Shown here piece after piece: positions 25,047 to 36,653 of a stretch of DNA of 64,000 nt (positions within the stretch are counted from its first letter, which is position 1; every line of letters begins with the position of its first letter). A program made the position numbers and the translations under genes. Source of the stretch: Brevipalpus yothersi (taxonomy: Eukaryota; Arthropoda; Arachnida; Trombidiformes; Tenuipalpidae); NCBI GenBank assembly GCA_003956705.1, contig QZCP01000479.1, positions 1 to 64,000 on the forward strand, given 5' to 3'. Under the pieces are notes generated by a model. That model saw only the letters and a list, made by a program, of their open reading frames with translations, ran no database searches and had not been told where the DNA came from.

Positions 25047-26183
25047 TTGATTATAATAATAATAATGATAATAATAAATGTATATCGTGACCTTTAGGAC
25101 ATCTTGAGATTTGTCCCACCTTTTGATGATGATGGAAAAATTTTAATCATTTTCATTTCATCTCTCTTCAACGATTACAATCCTTCAATCTCCAACTAAC
25201 TAGAGTAAGAAAATCAGGAAGCAAGGTTCCCCTCATTGTGTGATAAGATGAAATTTTTCCAATGGAATTATGTAGGCCAGCTGTTCACATGTTGAGTGTG
25301 TTGCTTGGCTAGGTTGATGATCATTTTGTTTGATGATGGGTTTGGTATTTTTTTTTCTCGCTCACACACGGTTTGATATGGAAAATTTTCGATCTCTTTC
25401 CATTCCGAAAGTAGAGAGATGCAATAAGTGAGAAGAGAACAATTTATTAATTGTAAGCAAATTCATGACAGTGCGATGAGAACAGGAAATGATGGCGATA
25501 TCAGCAATTCACGAGTCTAACATAATAATAATAATATTACAAGAGAGATAAAGAGAAAGAGAGAGAAAGAAAGAGAGAGAGTCAGAGCTGAACAATGAGG
25601 TCTGAGGACAGCTCGTTGTTTATTTACAGATAGAAGAAAGTGGTATGATTGAGCGGAATGTCAATAGCGCCTTTGAACGTAAGAGCTCACACATCCAGTT
25701 GCTTAAGTTTAATGAGAGGAGGGGGAGAGGGAGGAAGTGAGGATAAGGAAATTGGCTTCAAATGACTTGAAAAGAGAGAGAGAAAAAATTGAAACCTTCG
25801 AGGGATTTCAATCGTTTTTTTTGCGATTTTTGTTTGAGTTTTGCTTTTTTTGATTAAGTTTTTCTAACTAATTTATCCATTGAACCTATCCGTAATGACC
25901 TCCAACAGGCATTATCGAAGTCATACAGAGAGTAATGAGATATCATTCATACTACTACTATGCGCTCATTTTTTATCATCCAAATGAGTTACTTTTTGCT
26001 GTTGTTACTGCTGCCGTTTTGTATCTTGTCCAAACGAATAGAAGGAGATAGAGAGAGAGAGAACGAGTGATCATAAAAGGACGGGATAAGAGTGTAATTT
26101 AAGAGATGCTGAAGTGAAGATGATGGAGTAGGGAGAATATCAGCCCATGTCAAATTCGCTCTTCAGCGATGAAGTAGATCTTT
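25047..26183. other. Convergent 3' ends of KDM1A and ULK
   Basis: AATAAA at 25073-25078, just after the KDM1A stop, is the likely poly(A) signal. The rest is AT-rich with short GA tracts and no coding signal. The ULK gene ends at 26184 on the other strand. Confidence 0.6.
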
Positions 26184-28677
26184 TCAAGGTGAAGAGGCAG
26201 TATTTTCCATCGATATAACGATACCCTCACGATGCAAGAAGAAAAGTCTTTTCTCTACTGCATCCTTATAACGGTTGAGGAGTGCCTTATCATCGATTCC
26301 AACGACTTGCTGAGACAAACTGTGCAACAGTATTTGTGCAGTTTGATATTTACGGAAACACTGGAAAATAATAATAATAAAAATAATGTGATCATTTAGT
26401 GATCCAGATCTTTGTGGAAAAGAGAAAGGGAGAGAAGGAAAGACAAAAAAACTCGTGACCAATATACGTACCACTTCAACATCACCAAATAATTCCTCCA
26501 AAGCAGCTGACTGACACATTTCTATTGCGTAATTATAGATTAACTTGTCAGCTGATACACCTTCTAACTCTTTTTTGCTGAGATTTGATATCATAGAATC
26601 ACTAGTTAACGATTTGCACATTGCTAAACATTCATGGAAGAGATTCTTCATTGTTCTCAAAACTAGGGAGAAGAGAAAGTGAGAGTAAAAAAGAAACAAA
26701 TGGTAAGTGTGATTAATCAACTTGAATACACACAATTCAAGAATCACTAAGGCAACAATCATATAGAAAAGTACTGTTTGACACACAAACTAATTACCTT
26801 GCCTAACCGCGGAAGAGATTTTTAATTTGCCACTTGAAACTTCTTGTCGAGACAGTTGGAGAGCTGAAGAAACCAATTGCAGAGCTCGAACATAGAGGAC
26901 CAATTTTTCAGCCAACCGTTGACTGGGAGAGGGAAGCTGATGAGGAAGATGAGAAAGGAAGAAAGAAAGAAAGAAAGAGATGGTAAAACAAGAGGAAAAT
27001 ATTGTTGGATAAGCGTGATGATAACAAGAATAACACGAACAAAGATGAATATATAAGTACACAGGACACTCACCTCCTTTTCGGAAGATTCTGCTAAGAG
27101 ATTCAGAGCATTCCCTCTGTATTCAGCCAATTTCATAACACATTCAGTGAGTGTGAGAACGAAGTTCAATCTGGCAAGAGTCTCATTATGATCTTTGTCG
27201 AGTAAAGTTTCTTCCGGAAGTTCAGGAGCGAAAAAATTTCTTGGCGATCCCTCAAGGAAGAGTGGAGATGTATCATATGATCCCCTGTGAGATATTTGGG
27301 TGGTACAGCAGCAACGGTGAGTAGATTGGTGGTTATGGAAATGCAAGGTAGAGGAGGCATTAAGAAGCATTTTATCATTACGATAATCAGAGAAGAGAAA
27401 AGGTTTGCTGCTAGAATTTTGTGCCAAAGAAAATTGATTTGTTCTCGATGAATTCTCATTCAATGGTGAAGTTGCGTTGTGAATGTTGTGGAAATTGAAC
27501 TTTACCGGTGAAGAATCACAACGAGAAAGCATAGCATGCTCTCGATAATGATCAGGAGAACAGAGTGCGGGAAGTTGTCGAGAAGTTGTTGGTGTATCGC
27601 TTGGCGAAACAAGCCCTTGGAGCATCATCGGTGGAGTTAGTTGCCTGAGCATCGGTGAGTTTAAACAAGATGCAGGTAAATTGGTGTTCACAATCGGTGC
27701 ACTACGGCGTCGATTGGAAGACATAGGATTCGAACCACATCCTGGTGGAGTACCAATCACAAATTGCACAGTTGGTGGTGAAAGTTGACTTATGTCGGCC
27801 ATAAATCTATTGCTCACATTGGAGCCTTCACTAGACACAGAGCCATCGGATCGTGATCCTAGTAAATGAATTTCTTCCTCACCTTGTGTCCCAGACACTG
27901 AATTAGCATTGTTAGCACTGGTCCATACCACATCACCTTCATCAGAATTAGAATTGTTAGCTGAGCCCAAGCTTTTGCGTATTTTATCGTAGATGTCCTT
28001 GTGAGAAGAAGCTGGAACGGGAACAGGCTCAGGTTGCTGTTCATATGATAGTTGAGTGAGTGTGGACAAAAGCTCGCTACTATTGCTTCTCTCGATATTT
28101 GTGACAGGAGTTTTTGCAACCTTTTCCTTGCCATCGGGAGATTTTTTCTCCTTGGTGGTATCTTTCTTTTTGAGAGGAGGTATCACAACAAAACTATCAT
28201 CATGTTCTTCTGAATCATCGGAAGATGGACGTGAATCAAATTCGGCACGATTAGGAGATCCCTGATTAGAGCCTACACTCATGGGTGAGCCGTAAGAGAC
28301 GGGTGATTGTAATGGTGATGAGGAACTAAACGAATATTCGCCATGAGATAGCATATCACCAAAAGCACGCTTGTTAACAGGGACTGGACGACTTTGTGTA
28401 AGTCGAATGAATGGATGATTGAAAAATTCATCAAAATCCATCCTATCTTTGGCATTGCGCTTCAAGAGCCCTATTAATAGGTGCGTGAGTTCCTTTGATG
28501 TCCCTGAAGGAATTCTAGAAGGATAGAGGAAGAGAAAATGATACTCGGATATGAATTACGGTAATCGGTGACCAAACTTTTTTTTCGTTGAGCATGAAAG
28601 AGACATTGAAAAAGGAGAAAAATTGAGGCATGAAATGGCTCAACGAACGATTTTTGTGTGTGTTCCAACTTCGATTC

Positions 28678-28748
<71 letters not shown>

Positions 28749-30238
28749 AGATCGAAGGCATAAGGAGTTAGAAAATGAGAATGACTTGAGTAAGCAAGAA
28801 CGAGAATCAAATGAAAGGATAAATTAATGAGTTTTTCCTATTGCTGATTGTGGGTAATGTATGAGGGTGAAACAGTACGCAAGGTGGCAATTCATCCCGA
28901 GAGCCGCAACAAGTAATTTGATAGAGGTTAGGTGGATTTCAAATTGAAAAAACTTTTTTCTTCATCTTCTTCTTCTTTTTCAGGTTGGACATCAGAACCT
29001 GTTCGTCCAAATTTGTATCGAATGGCCTCGTTCTCTCGTTCTCGAAAAACTATAACACAACTGATAGGTACGTATATCTTTCTGCCTCTCTATCTCTCTC
29101 ACTTTTTCACAAATATATGTATTACCATGACTACTATTCCTACTGTGAGTCGCTATGCGAGTAGCATCAATATTAATAATAATACAGTAGTAGAAGAGAC
29201 ACGATAAAAGTAGAATTGATAAGAAGAGAAGCATTGAGAGAGGGAGACGAAAAAGAAGATGGGTGTCGAAATTTGAATGTGCATTGATTGCGTAAAAAAG
29301 TAAGCGAAGCGAAAGGTCGTTCATCACAAGCAAGAGAGAAAGAGAGAAAGAGAGAAAGAGAGAAAGAGAGAAAGAGAGAAAGAGAGAAAGAGAGAAAGAG
29401 AGAAAGAGAGAAAGAGAGAGAGAGAGAGAGACAAGAAAGTTAAGAGAAGGCGAATTATCAATGAGATTTCGTCCTTATTCATTTGCCAGTAATACGGCGT
29501 GCACACAACTTACTTGGGAGCAAGGTTGACATTCTTTTCGTAAAACGATTTCAATGCTGGTGGTGATTGGGCTCTGAAAGGTGCCTTCCCAGTTAAACAC
29601 TGGAACACTATGGTACCAATACTCCATAGATCTGCTTTGGCATCGTATTGTAGAGACATGATAACTTCGGGTGCCATGTACATAGGTGATCCGCATAATG
29701 TGGCCGCCATATTGCCTTCACCTAAAAATCGTGCGAAACCAAAATCGGCAATCTTCAAGGTAATCTCATTTGGCGATGGATTCAATTGATGAGAACACAG
29801 AAGAATATTTTGAGGCTTGAGATCACGATGAACGATTCCTTTAACGTATAAAGCTTTCATAGCTTCCGCAATTTGTTTGAGGAAAAATTTAATCGTGTCC
29901 TCACTGAGTGTACCCTTTTTGTGGAGATAATCAGCAAGATCACTACGATTACAGTATTCCATAACCAAGTACACATGTTCGGCTGTCTCTTTGTAATTTA
30001 ACAGAGCTACAACATTTTCATGATGCAATTCGGTTAGCTCTTCCAAAATTTTGATCTCTTTACCAAGCAGACTTTGACTTTTTTGTAAATTCTTCTTGGC
30101 TATTGTCTTTATGGCAACAGGATAATCTTGGCTTTGATGTTTACCCTTATAAACAACAGCGAAAGCACCATGACCAATTAAATCACTAGTTTGATACGTA
30201 TAGTCCCCAATATTGATTATATTCTCTTTGTTGGCCAT
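26184..30238 (-). CDS. Atg1: ATG1/ULK autophagy-initiating Ser/Thr kinase, 5 exons
   Basis: Kinase of the ULK complex that starts autophagosome formation. Exons (descending) 30238-29514, 28514-27074, 26936-26798, 26662-26472 and 26360-26184 total 2673 nt (890 residues), with matching phases. Kinase domain: glycine loop IGHGAFAVVY (about 22-30), VAIK with Lys44, HRDLKPQN (137-144), DFGFAR (165-170), APE (189-191), then TGKAPFRAQSPPALK and the lobe end IGLLKRNAKDRMDFDEFFNHPFI across the first junction. A long Ser-rich disordered middle (about 275-700) follows. The C-terminal EAT/MIT-like region is present: AEKLVLYVRALQLVSSALQLS, SGKLKISSAVRQ, EGVSADKLIYNYAIEMCQSAALEELF. The last intron (26471-26361, 111 nt) is in frame and stop-free. 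Upstream, divergent non-coding DNA carries TC tracts; no promoter motif is obvious. Confidence 0.94.
28679..28745. repeat. (GA)n microsatellite in ULK intron 1
   Basis: About 66 nt of pure GA repeat within the first intron of the minus-strand kinase gene. Confidence 0.95.
28984..29067 (+). other. Exon-like 84-nt segment antisense in ULK intron 1
   Basis: On the plus strand, a long pyrimidine tract ending in CAG precedes 84 nt that end in AG|GTACGT. The segment has one frame (2 nt, 27 codons, 1 nt; phase 1 on both sides), reading WTSEPVRPNLYRM then ASFSRSRKTITQLI. It is not part of the minus-strand kinase. No partner exons were found, so it may be a stray exon of an unseen transcript or chance. 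Confidence 0.3.
29332..29430. repeat. (GAGAAAGA)n tandem octamer tract
   Basis: About 95 nt of an octamer (AGAGAGAA phase variants) that ends in pure GA, in ULK intron 1 just downstream of the first-exon donor. It differs from the plain dinucleotide tracts elsewhere. Confidence 0.9.
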
Positions 30239-31593
30239 ATTGTTTGTTGTTGTTGTAGCAATTGTGGTTAGTGTTGCTGTTGAATATGTCAATGAACAGA
30301 GAGAATATATAATATTATTGATGATCACCAATGACTATCACTACCCTTTGGTGAGAGAGGGAGAGAGAGAGAGTGAAGATCGAAGGAGAAATAAATGGAT
30401 AGAATTAAAGCAGATGCTGGACTGATGGAGACAATGGCTTGTCGAGGTGATTGGTCTTTTGTCAAAAAGGTGAGTTACTTTCTGTCTATATATCTCTCTC
30501 TCGGCTTCTCTGTGGTATTTTGTATTGATAAGAGAGGATTGTGAGGAGAATTGATGATTTTTTTTTTCGCTCTCCTAGTTGTAACTGTTGTTGTTGTGAT
30601 TGTGGTTGTTGTTGTGGTTGTTGTATATATCGCGTATGCTTGGTGGTAGAAAATATCTTTGGTACTGAGATGACTGAGATAAATGTGGTAATGAGTGATG
30701 ATGATATTGATGATGATAATGGCTGAAGAGGATCATCCAGAGAAGAAAAAAGCACTGATCAATCCAAATTTGAGGGGGAGGGGGGTTATTCAAATGGGTA
30801 TCAATATCAAGATGAAGATTATATCATCATTTTACAATGAGACCAAATTATTATGGCTACAAAGAAGCCATATGAATAGGCATAGGTAAAAGAAAGGAAG
30901 AAAAGAAAGAAAGAGAGACAGAGAAAGAGAGAGAGAGTGGGTGAAAAAGAAAGGAAGGAGAAAGAGAGAGAGAATATTTCAATTTGAACAAAGAAGCATA
31001 CACACACACACACACAGTATTGATGTATATGTATTCAACAAAACATAATGGCTAAGCTTCAATCAAAAAACGAAGGATTATTGGATCCAATATAATCGAA
31101 GAAATCAAATGTATCGTGTTGATATTATATTATAAATTATACAACAGTGAAATATACACTATCAAAAAAGAGAGAGAGAAATGATCACAACACAATAGGA
31201 GAAGAAGAGAAAAAGAGCAATTTAATAACAACACAGACACACAGCCACACTTGTTTATATTTATCCCTCAATATATATACACAGAGAGTTTATCTCTCTC
31301 CCACAATTAATATATATTTTTTAGAGTCAAATTTTCATATCACTAATATACCATAGACAATTATCTCATAATAATAATGAGATCAAGAGAAAAATGTAAA
31401 TTGTTATTGTTGTAATTCACTTGGTTGTGTTTGGAAATGGTGAAAAAAATTTTTGTTATGTTTCTCTCTCTTCAGGAGAGATACTTTCGAGTGAGCAAAA
31501 CAAGCTCCCTCAACCAGAAAATATCAGTACGAGGGAGCATATAATGGGGGGGGGGGCGAACGAAGTATCACCACTTTATCTTTGTGTTTAGTT

Positions 31594-31745
31594 TTTCTCT
31601 CTCTTCTCTCTCTCTCTTCTCTCTCTCTTCTCTCTCTCTTCTCTCTCTCTCTCTTCTCTCTCTCTCTCTTCCTCTTCTCTTTCTCTTCTCTTTCTCTTCT
31701 CTCTCGTTCTTCTCTCTTCTGTTTCTCCTTCTTTCTTTCTTCTTT
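31594..31745. repeat. Interrupted (TC)n / TTCTC tract
   Basis: About 150 nt pyrimidine-only tract on the plus strand made of CTCTCTT blocks. Confidence 0.9.
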
Positions 31746-32805
31746 CTTCTTTTATCATGTGATTATGATGCTGCTCCTGCATCTTTCGTACTGTCGAAAT
31801 ACTAATAATGAAGTACATATAAACTTCATACCTGAGGCAAACTTGATGATAAAGAGAGAGCACGTTTAATAAATCAGTTTCTCTCTCTCTCTCTTTCTCG
31901 TACTCTTCGGGCTTCGACATGCTGTTTCGTCGAGCGAAAAAAAGAGTTTTGTGTGAGTGAGAGAGAGAGAATCTCGATGCACACTCACTGTCAGTATTTT
32001 TTCTTTCAAGGTTCTCTGGAATGCATGGAAGCATTTTTGGAATTATATACATATACTGGAGAAAAAAATTATTTCACTAACTCACTCTTATACACACACA
32101 CAAGCACAATATGTTGTAATGTGTGGCAATGAATGAGTAGATGAATGTTGATGAGACTTTGAGTGAAAGGTGTGGTCCAGAAAGAGAGAGAGAGAGAGAA
32201 ACAGATGATAATAAAGTTTGGAAAAGATTTTGAAGGAAAAAAATACTCTTTTAAATACACATTCCATTGATAATAATCTTCACCTTAAATCCAGGGAAAA
32301 AAAGATGGAAAACAAAAAAGGAAACAATAATTGCCACATTAATCCCTAATAACTTATTAATCATCAAAAACCATCGATAACCTTTCGAAATTTATGCATC
32401 GTTTCAATTTTTTCTTTCCTTTTTGATATGATGAAAAAAAACATACACTCACATCAACTTCCTTATCCTGAATCCGATCGTATGCGTTTATGTGTGTATG
32501 TATGTGAATATATATATGGCTCAAAATGATCGCTTTAATTGTTATTGATCTGTGTCCATTAAAAAAAGGAAAAATTATAGCCACTTTATTATTAAGCATA
32601 GATTATTTTTTTGCTGTCTCTCTCCTTTCTTATCAACATACTCAAAATGTATAAAGCTTTGATTTCTCTCTCTCTCTCTCTCCTCATCAGACACACTTAA
32701 GAACGGTTTACAAACACACATTTGTTTTGTTTTTGATCTGCTTTTTTGGCTCCTTTTGCCAATGACGCTAACTGATCATCATCCGATTTGTTTCCCTAAT
32801 CGCGT

Positions 32806-32810
<5 letters not shown>

Positions 32811-32860
<50 letters not shown>
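32811..32860. repeat. (TC)n microsatellite
   Basis: About 50 nt of TC repeat. Confidence 0.95.
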
Positions 32861-32862
<2 letters not shown>

Positions 32863-33513
32863 CTTGCTCCCTGAATGAACAACATACATGTATAGCAGAA
32901 TGCTTGCTTACGACATTGTTTGTGTGAAATGCCTCAAAACAATGGTCAGATTCAATTATAGTTAGATATTCAATAATAAGTCTAGAGTAATTGATACTTT
33001 TTTTTACTAGTTTCTACTAATAGTAGAAAGGGAAAAAAAGGAGAGATTTTTTTCTCAATCAAAACAAACATATCATATTTATTTTCCAACTCAAAAAAGA
33101 GGAGAATATTCATGAAATCATGATAATCAACACAATTCAACATCCATGATAGTTTACACCTTAATTTCATTGCACCATCCGTCAAGACATTGCACTTGGT
33201 AGTGATGATGATGAAAGTTTGCCTCTATTCTCTTCTCTCATTTGCCTACCAGCTCACATCGTGATCACTACGAAGTCAATGTTGCTCTCTCTCCCTCTCT
33301 CCTCTTCTTATCTTCCTGGTTCGTCAGGAAGGAAGATATCTGCTGTAATTGTAGCAGCATCATTCTTGGTGCATGATTTGGGCTCATGGATTGATGCCAT
33401 CTTTCTCATGATGCATGTTTCTCGTTGGAGGAGAGAAAAAAGTATCAACATCATCACTTTTAACTTTCTCTCTCTATCTTTTTCTCATAGTATGTTCACA
33501 TAAGTTCCATGAG

Positions 33514-33518
<5 letters not shown>

Positions 33519-33563
<45 letters not shown>
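33519..33563. repeat. (GA)n microsatellite
   Basis: About 45 nt of GA repeat. Confidence 0.95.
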
Positions 33564-33567
<4 letters not shown>

Positions 33568-34144
33568 GCACTTTTGAATGTGATTCTCAGCCTTGACGAT
33601 GAGGTTCGTTCTTGATTGCATCAGTAAGCACTCATCTCGGCTCAGTGGGGGGTGCAAAAATTTGTGAGATCAATTAATCGATCAGCTTCAGAGTAGATAA
33701 TCGATTGCTTAAACTTGCCGATTAATCGTTTGATTATTGGAAACGAATGATTGTCCATCCTCATCGTCAACTCGAGAAGGATTGCATAACGTCAACCTTA
33801 TAGATAAAATTATTTGATAAAATGATTCGTTACGAAAATAAGGAACAGCAACTGAATTGATCTGAATAATGGCCAGTCACAGAATAAACCAACATCCGGT
33901 TTTCTATTTCATCATAGGAGAAAAAGAAAATTATACATTCAGGTTACCCCTCTAGGAGATATTCTCTGTCCTGTTACCCGAAAAACTCTTTCTCATGCCT
34001 ATTTATTTGGAACTGTACATGTACATGTATGTTCCATGTTATATTCTTATAGCCACTGCTATAATGGATTGAAAATACCTTAAATGAAAATCTAGTCCTC
34101 TTTACTCATTTCTGCTCCTCATCGATGAAATGGATCATCAGTCT

Positions 34145-34525
34145 CATAGACATTCATGAAATAATTCTCTCATTTGTCCCTCATTCACAACCACTTTCAA
34201 AAATAATGTCCCAGAGTGATGAAAGTCAGAATAAAGTGCGAAAAAAATAGAGTTATAAAAGAAATTCGGAGTGAATCCTCAGTTGTAGTATCACCAACGC
34301 AATCATGATCAGCTCATGATACATAAAATGCTAGTTATAATCACCATTAATCGTAGGCAACAAAAAAGGATCCTTTTGAGTATTTATGATCATATTTGAC
34401 TGATTGGTTGCATGGTATTGCTGATTTTTGAGCCATTTCATTGAAAGTAACTTTTCTCTAGTGAAATTGTTTCTGATCATCAAACTTGAAATGGTCAGAA
34501 CCCATGTTTGATATTTAGTCATTTG
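34145..34525 (+). repeat. Direct repeat copy 1 (partner at 40030-40385)
   Basis: Shares long near-identical stretches in the same orientation with 40030-40385, for example CATTTGTCCCTCATTCACAA, CAAAAATAATGTCCCAGAGT and AAATTGTTTCTGATCATCAA. The pair brackets the gene A/transposase block. No coding sequence. Confidence 0.85.
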
Positions 34526-34625
34526 ATGTGGAAGTTCTAAATCTTTTCGAATACTTATATGCATCAAATGTACATAAAATTGATTAAATTTGCTAAAATC
34601 TTTGGATAATAATTACGATAATGGC

Positions 34626-35248
34626 CCCGAACACTAGTCCTACGATTAAGGAGACCTTCATTAGAGCTTGACCCGAAGACATCAACTTTATTCCTCAAGC
34701 CAGCTCATACATTTTCAATTCGATGATATTCAAACAACCGATTTTTTGGAAATGAAAAAGTCTGAAATAATTGAGTGAAACAGCTTCGAAATTCCTCAAA
34801 AATGCGTGATGAGCTGAGTGCTTCTATTCATTGATGAGAATTTATCTAGTGAATACAGGTAGAGCAATTCCTTGGATAAAACCAAACTTCACCTGATTTA
34901 GTCCGGTTGTTCCTTATCAAGTGAAGGGACTGATTGATTTCGGACAAATTTTAAGTTTCCAGCAGTTTATAATCGACAAACCTCAAGAAACTAATTTTAA
35001 TATTTAGCAAGCATAGAAGGTGCTACAAAAATTAGCTGCCGATGAAATATTTTTTTATTTGGATCATTAATGGACCAAATGCTAACAAGTAAATGTCAAG
35101 TTTTAGATGGAATTTCATATTCGATGACGAAAAAGTTTAAGTGAAGTATAGCTCTGTAATTTGTGCATTACCAAGAAACTCAAAACACTAAACGACTCAA
35201 TTGGTGTCATATTCATTCACCTAAATGAACTCGATGCTGAGGGAACAG
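34626..35248 (+). repeat. Left arm of a long inverted repeat (partner 38921-39533)
   Basis: The reverse complement of 38921-39533 aligns along this arm (shared CATCAACTTTATT, GCTGCCGATGAAATATTTTTTTATTTGGATCATT, TGTCAAGTTTTAGATGGAATTTCATATTC in shorter blocks). Outer ends read AACACTAGT and the inner ends GAGGGAACA. The two arms enclose about 3.7 kb with a secreted-protein gene and a FLYWCH/MULE-type transposase relic, so they may be long terminal inverted repeats of a Mutator-like element. The same sequence recurs directly at about 42945-43590 and 45209-45800. Confidence 0.8.
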
Positions 35249-35281
35249 TAATTCATGAAATTAATATCGCTCGAAAAATGG

Positions 35282-35289
35282 TATTTAAA
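35282..35289 (+). promoter_or_regulatory. TATA-like element of secreted gene A
   Basis: TATTTAAA lies 138 nt before the ATG at 35420. The same element sits at exactly the same distance in copies B and C, within a conserved block ending in ACAAGTTATAA just before the coding exon. Confidence 0.6.
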
Positions 35290-35419
35290 GGCTCCTGATC
35301 GCGATTCCTGTACCTGTTGATCTCCACAAAACCCACTAGACAAGACTTAAATTCTTCAATTCCACCAATTTTGAACTGACAAGTTATAAGTGTTTATCAT
35401 TAGATCGAAATCCTTCAAA

Positions 35420-36053
35420 ATGAGACATTATGTCAAGTGGATTATTTTGGTGGCTGCTTTCACCATCAATTTTACCTGTATCAAAGGTGACTTTGATATG
35501 TTTGGAACAATCTACGAACCGATAAAGGAGAAAGAAAGATATGATCGCTACAAAGAATTCGCCATGGCTCGAGTATCGGAGAAAATAGCAGCAGGAGATA
35601 CAGGTTTCAGTGAGAGATACAAAGGAACCAATTTAAAAGTGGTCCGAGTTGCCGAAGGATCATGTAGATTCTATGTGTCCGTCATGGTAGTGATTGAGGC
35701 TTCCGTGAAAAAAGAAGAATCAGTTCGTATATTCCTATGATAGCATGGAATACTCTAGCTAATATTATTTTTCATACAGACGCATCCGTGCATCGGGGTT
35801 CTGGTTAATATTGAAGCTACCAGGTCGGAGATATTACCTAATAAATTTGAGATTCTTCCCCTCACAAAAGTGAAAAGCAAGGAGGAAGTTGATCACTTTA
35901 CGAAAAAGTTTCTCGATATACTGGGAAAGCATAAAATAAATGTTGACAAACAAATCATTTCTGTGTATCAGCCTTTAACATGTGGATCCACTGTTGACAC
36001 TATGTATGTAGTGACCGCAACTTATCCTATCGGAAAGAATGGAAAAAAGGTGA

Positions 36054-36134
<81 letters not shown>

Positions 36135-36340
36135 TTTCTTTTTTTTCTTTCTTTTCGCTTCCGCTTCTGATCACTAGGATTATTTTGTTTTTTTTCATAA
36201 TTCAAATTGGATCTCATCAACAGAAATCATATGGTGGAGCCTATTTTTATCCAAATGGAACAGCTATACCATTCATGACGACGGTTGAGAAAAAATCAAT
36301 AGAGATAGATGATAGGTTTTGCTTCGAAAATGGGCTCTAA
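35420..36340 (+). CDS. Small secreted protein, family copy A, 3 exons
   Basis: Family not recognised by name. Exons 35420-35722, 35780-36049 and 36224-36340 give 229 residues. A signal peptide (MRHYVKWIILVAAFTINF...CIKG) is followed by a mature chain with four Cys (in GSC, HPC, LTC, FCF). It appears to be two copies of a helix plus three strands: helix ERYDRYKEFAMARVSEK with strands LKVVRVAEGSC, FYVSVMVVIEA, CIGVLVNIEA; then helix EEVDHFTKKFLDILGKH with strands IISVYQPLTC, MYVVTATYPIG, YGGAYFYPNG. Both introns are phase 0 and fall between the second and third strand of each half, which suggests exon-unit duplication. The layout recalls cystatin/latexin-like folds, but no QxVxG motif is seen. 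The second intron holds a TC/TTTC microsatellite. The gene lies between long inverted repeats. Secretion is inferred; the target is unknown. Confidence 0.8.
36058..36135. repeat. (TC)n/(TTTC)n tract in intron 2 of gene A
   Basis: Begins 8 nt after the GTGAGT donor. Copy B has a longer purer (TC)n tract at the same place and copy C only a short one, so the tract changes length between paralogues. Confidence 0.9.
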
Positions 36341-36653
36341 TTATATCAAAGAGCACCCATGTTAACCAAAAAACTTGAATCAATTTCATTTCAAATGTAC
36401 CGATAAAATATAAAGTGATGGTATTTGTGGAGTGATTAGAATTTATCTTCTTAGTTCTCTGAAATTTTCCATATATATCTAGAGATAGGTCAAGGAAACT
36501 TGGTACGCTGATAAGCATCGAAACTGATAAGAGACCACTCGAAATGAGCGAATTAGGCTTCGACCACTGGTCAAAGGCGGTCCTAGAGAGAGATAAGAAT
36601 CATTTATAGAGTTAACACATTTGACATTAATTATTATTTACCTATCAAATAAG

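Larger units (their letters stand above)
30239..34140. other. Long non-coding, simple-repeat-rich region
   Basis: No protein family is recognisable. It contains (TTG)n/(CAA)n near 30580-30625, (GA)n at 30890-30975, a G run (GGGGGGGGGG) at about 31546-31555, interrupted TC blocks at 31594-31745, pure (TC)n at 32811-32860 and (GA)n at 33519-33563. It probably includes the promoter of the minus-strand kinase at its left end. All open frames here translate repeats. Confidence 0.6.

Noticed and set aside
31546..31555. G run as a G-quadruplex
   Set aside because: It is a single G run without the further G runs needed nearby.
31582..32052. 154-residue minus-strand frame rich in Arg/Glu
   Set aside because: Most of it is the reverse reading of the TC tract at 31594-31745.
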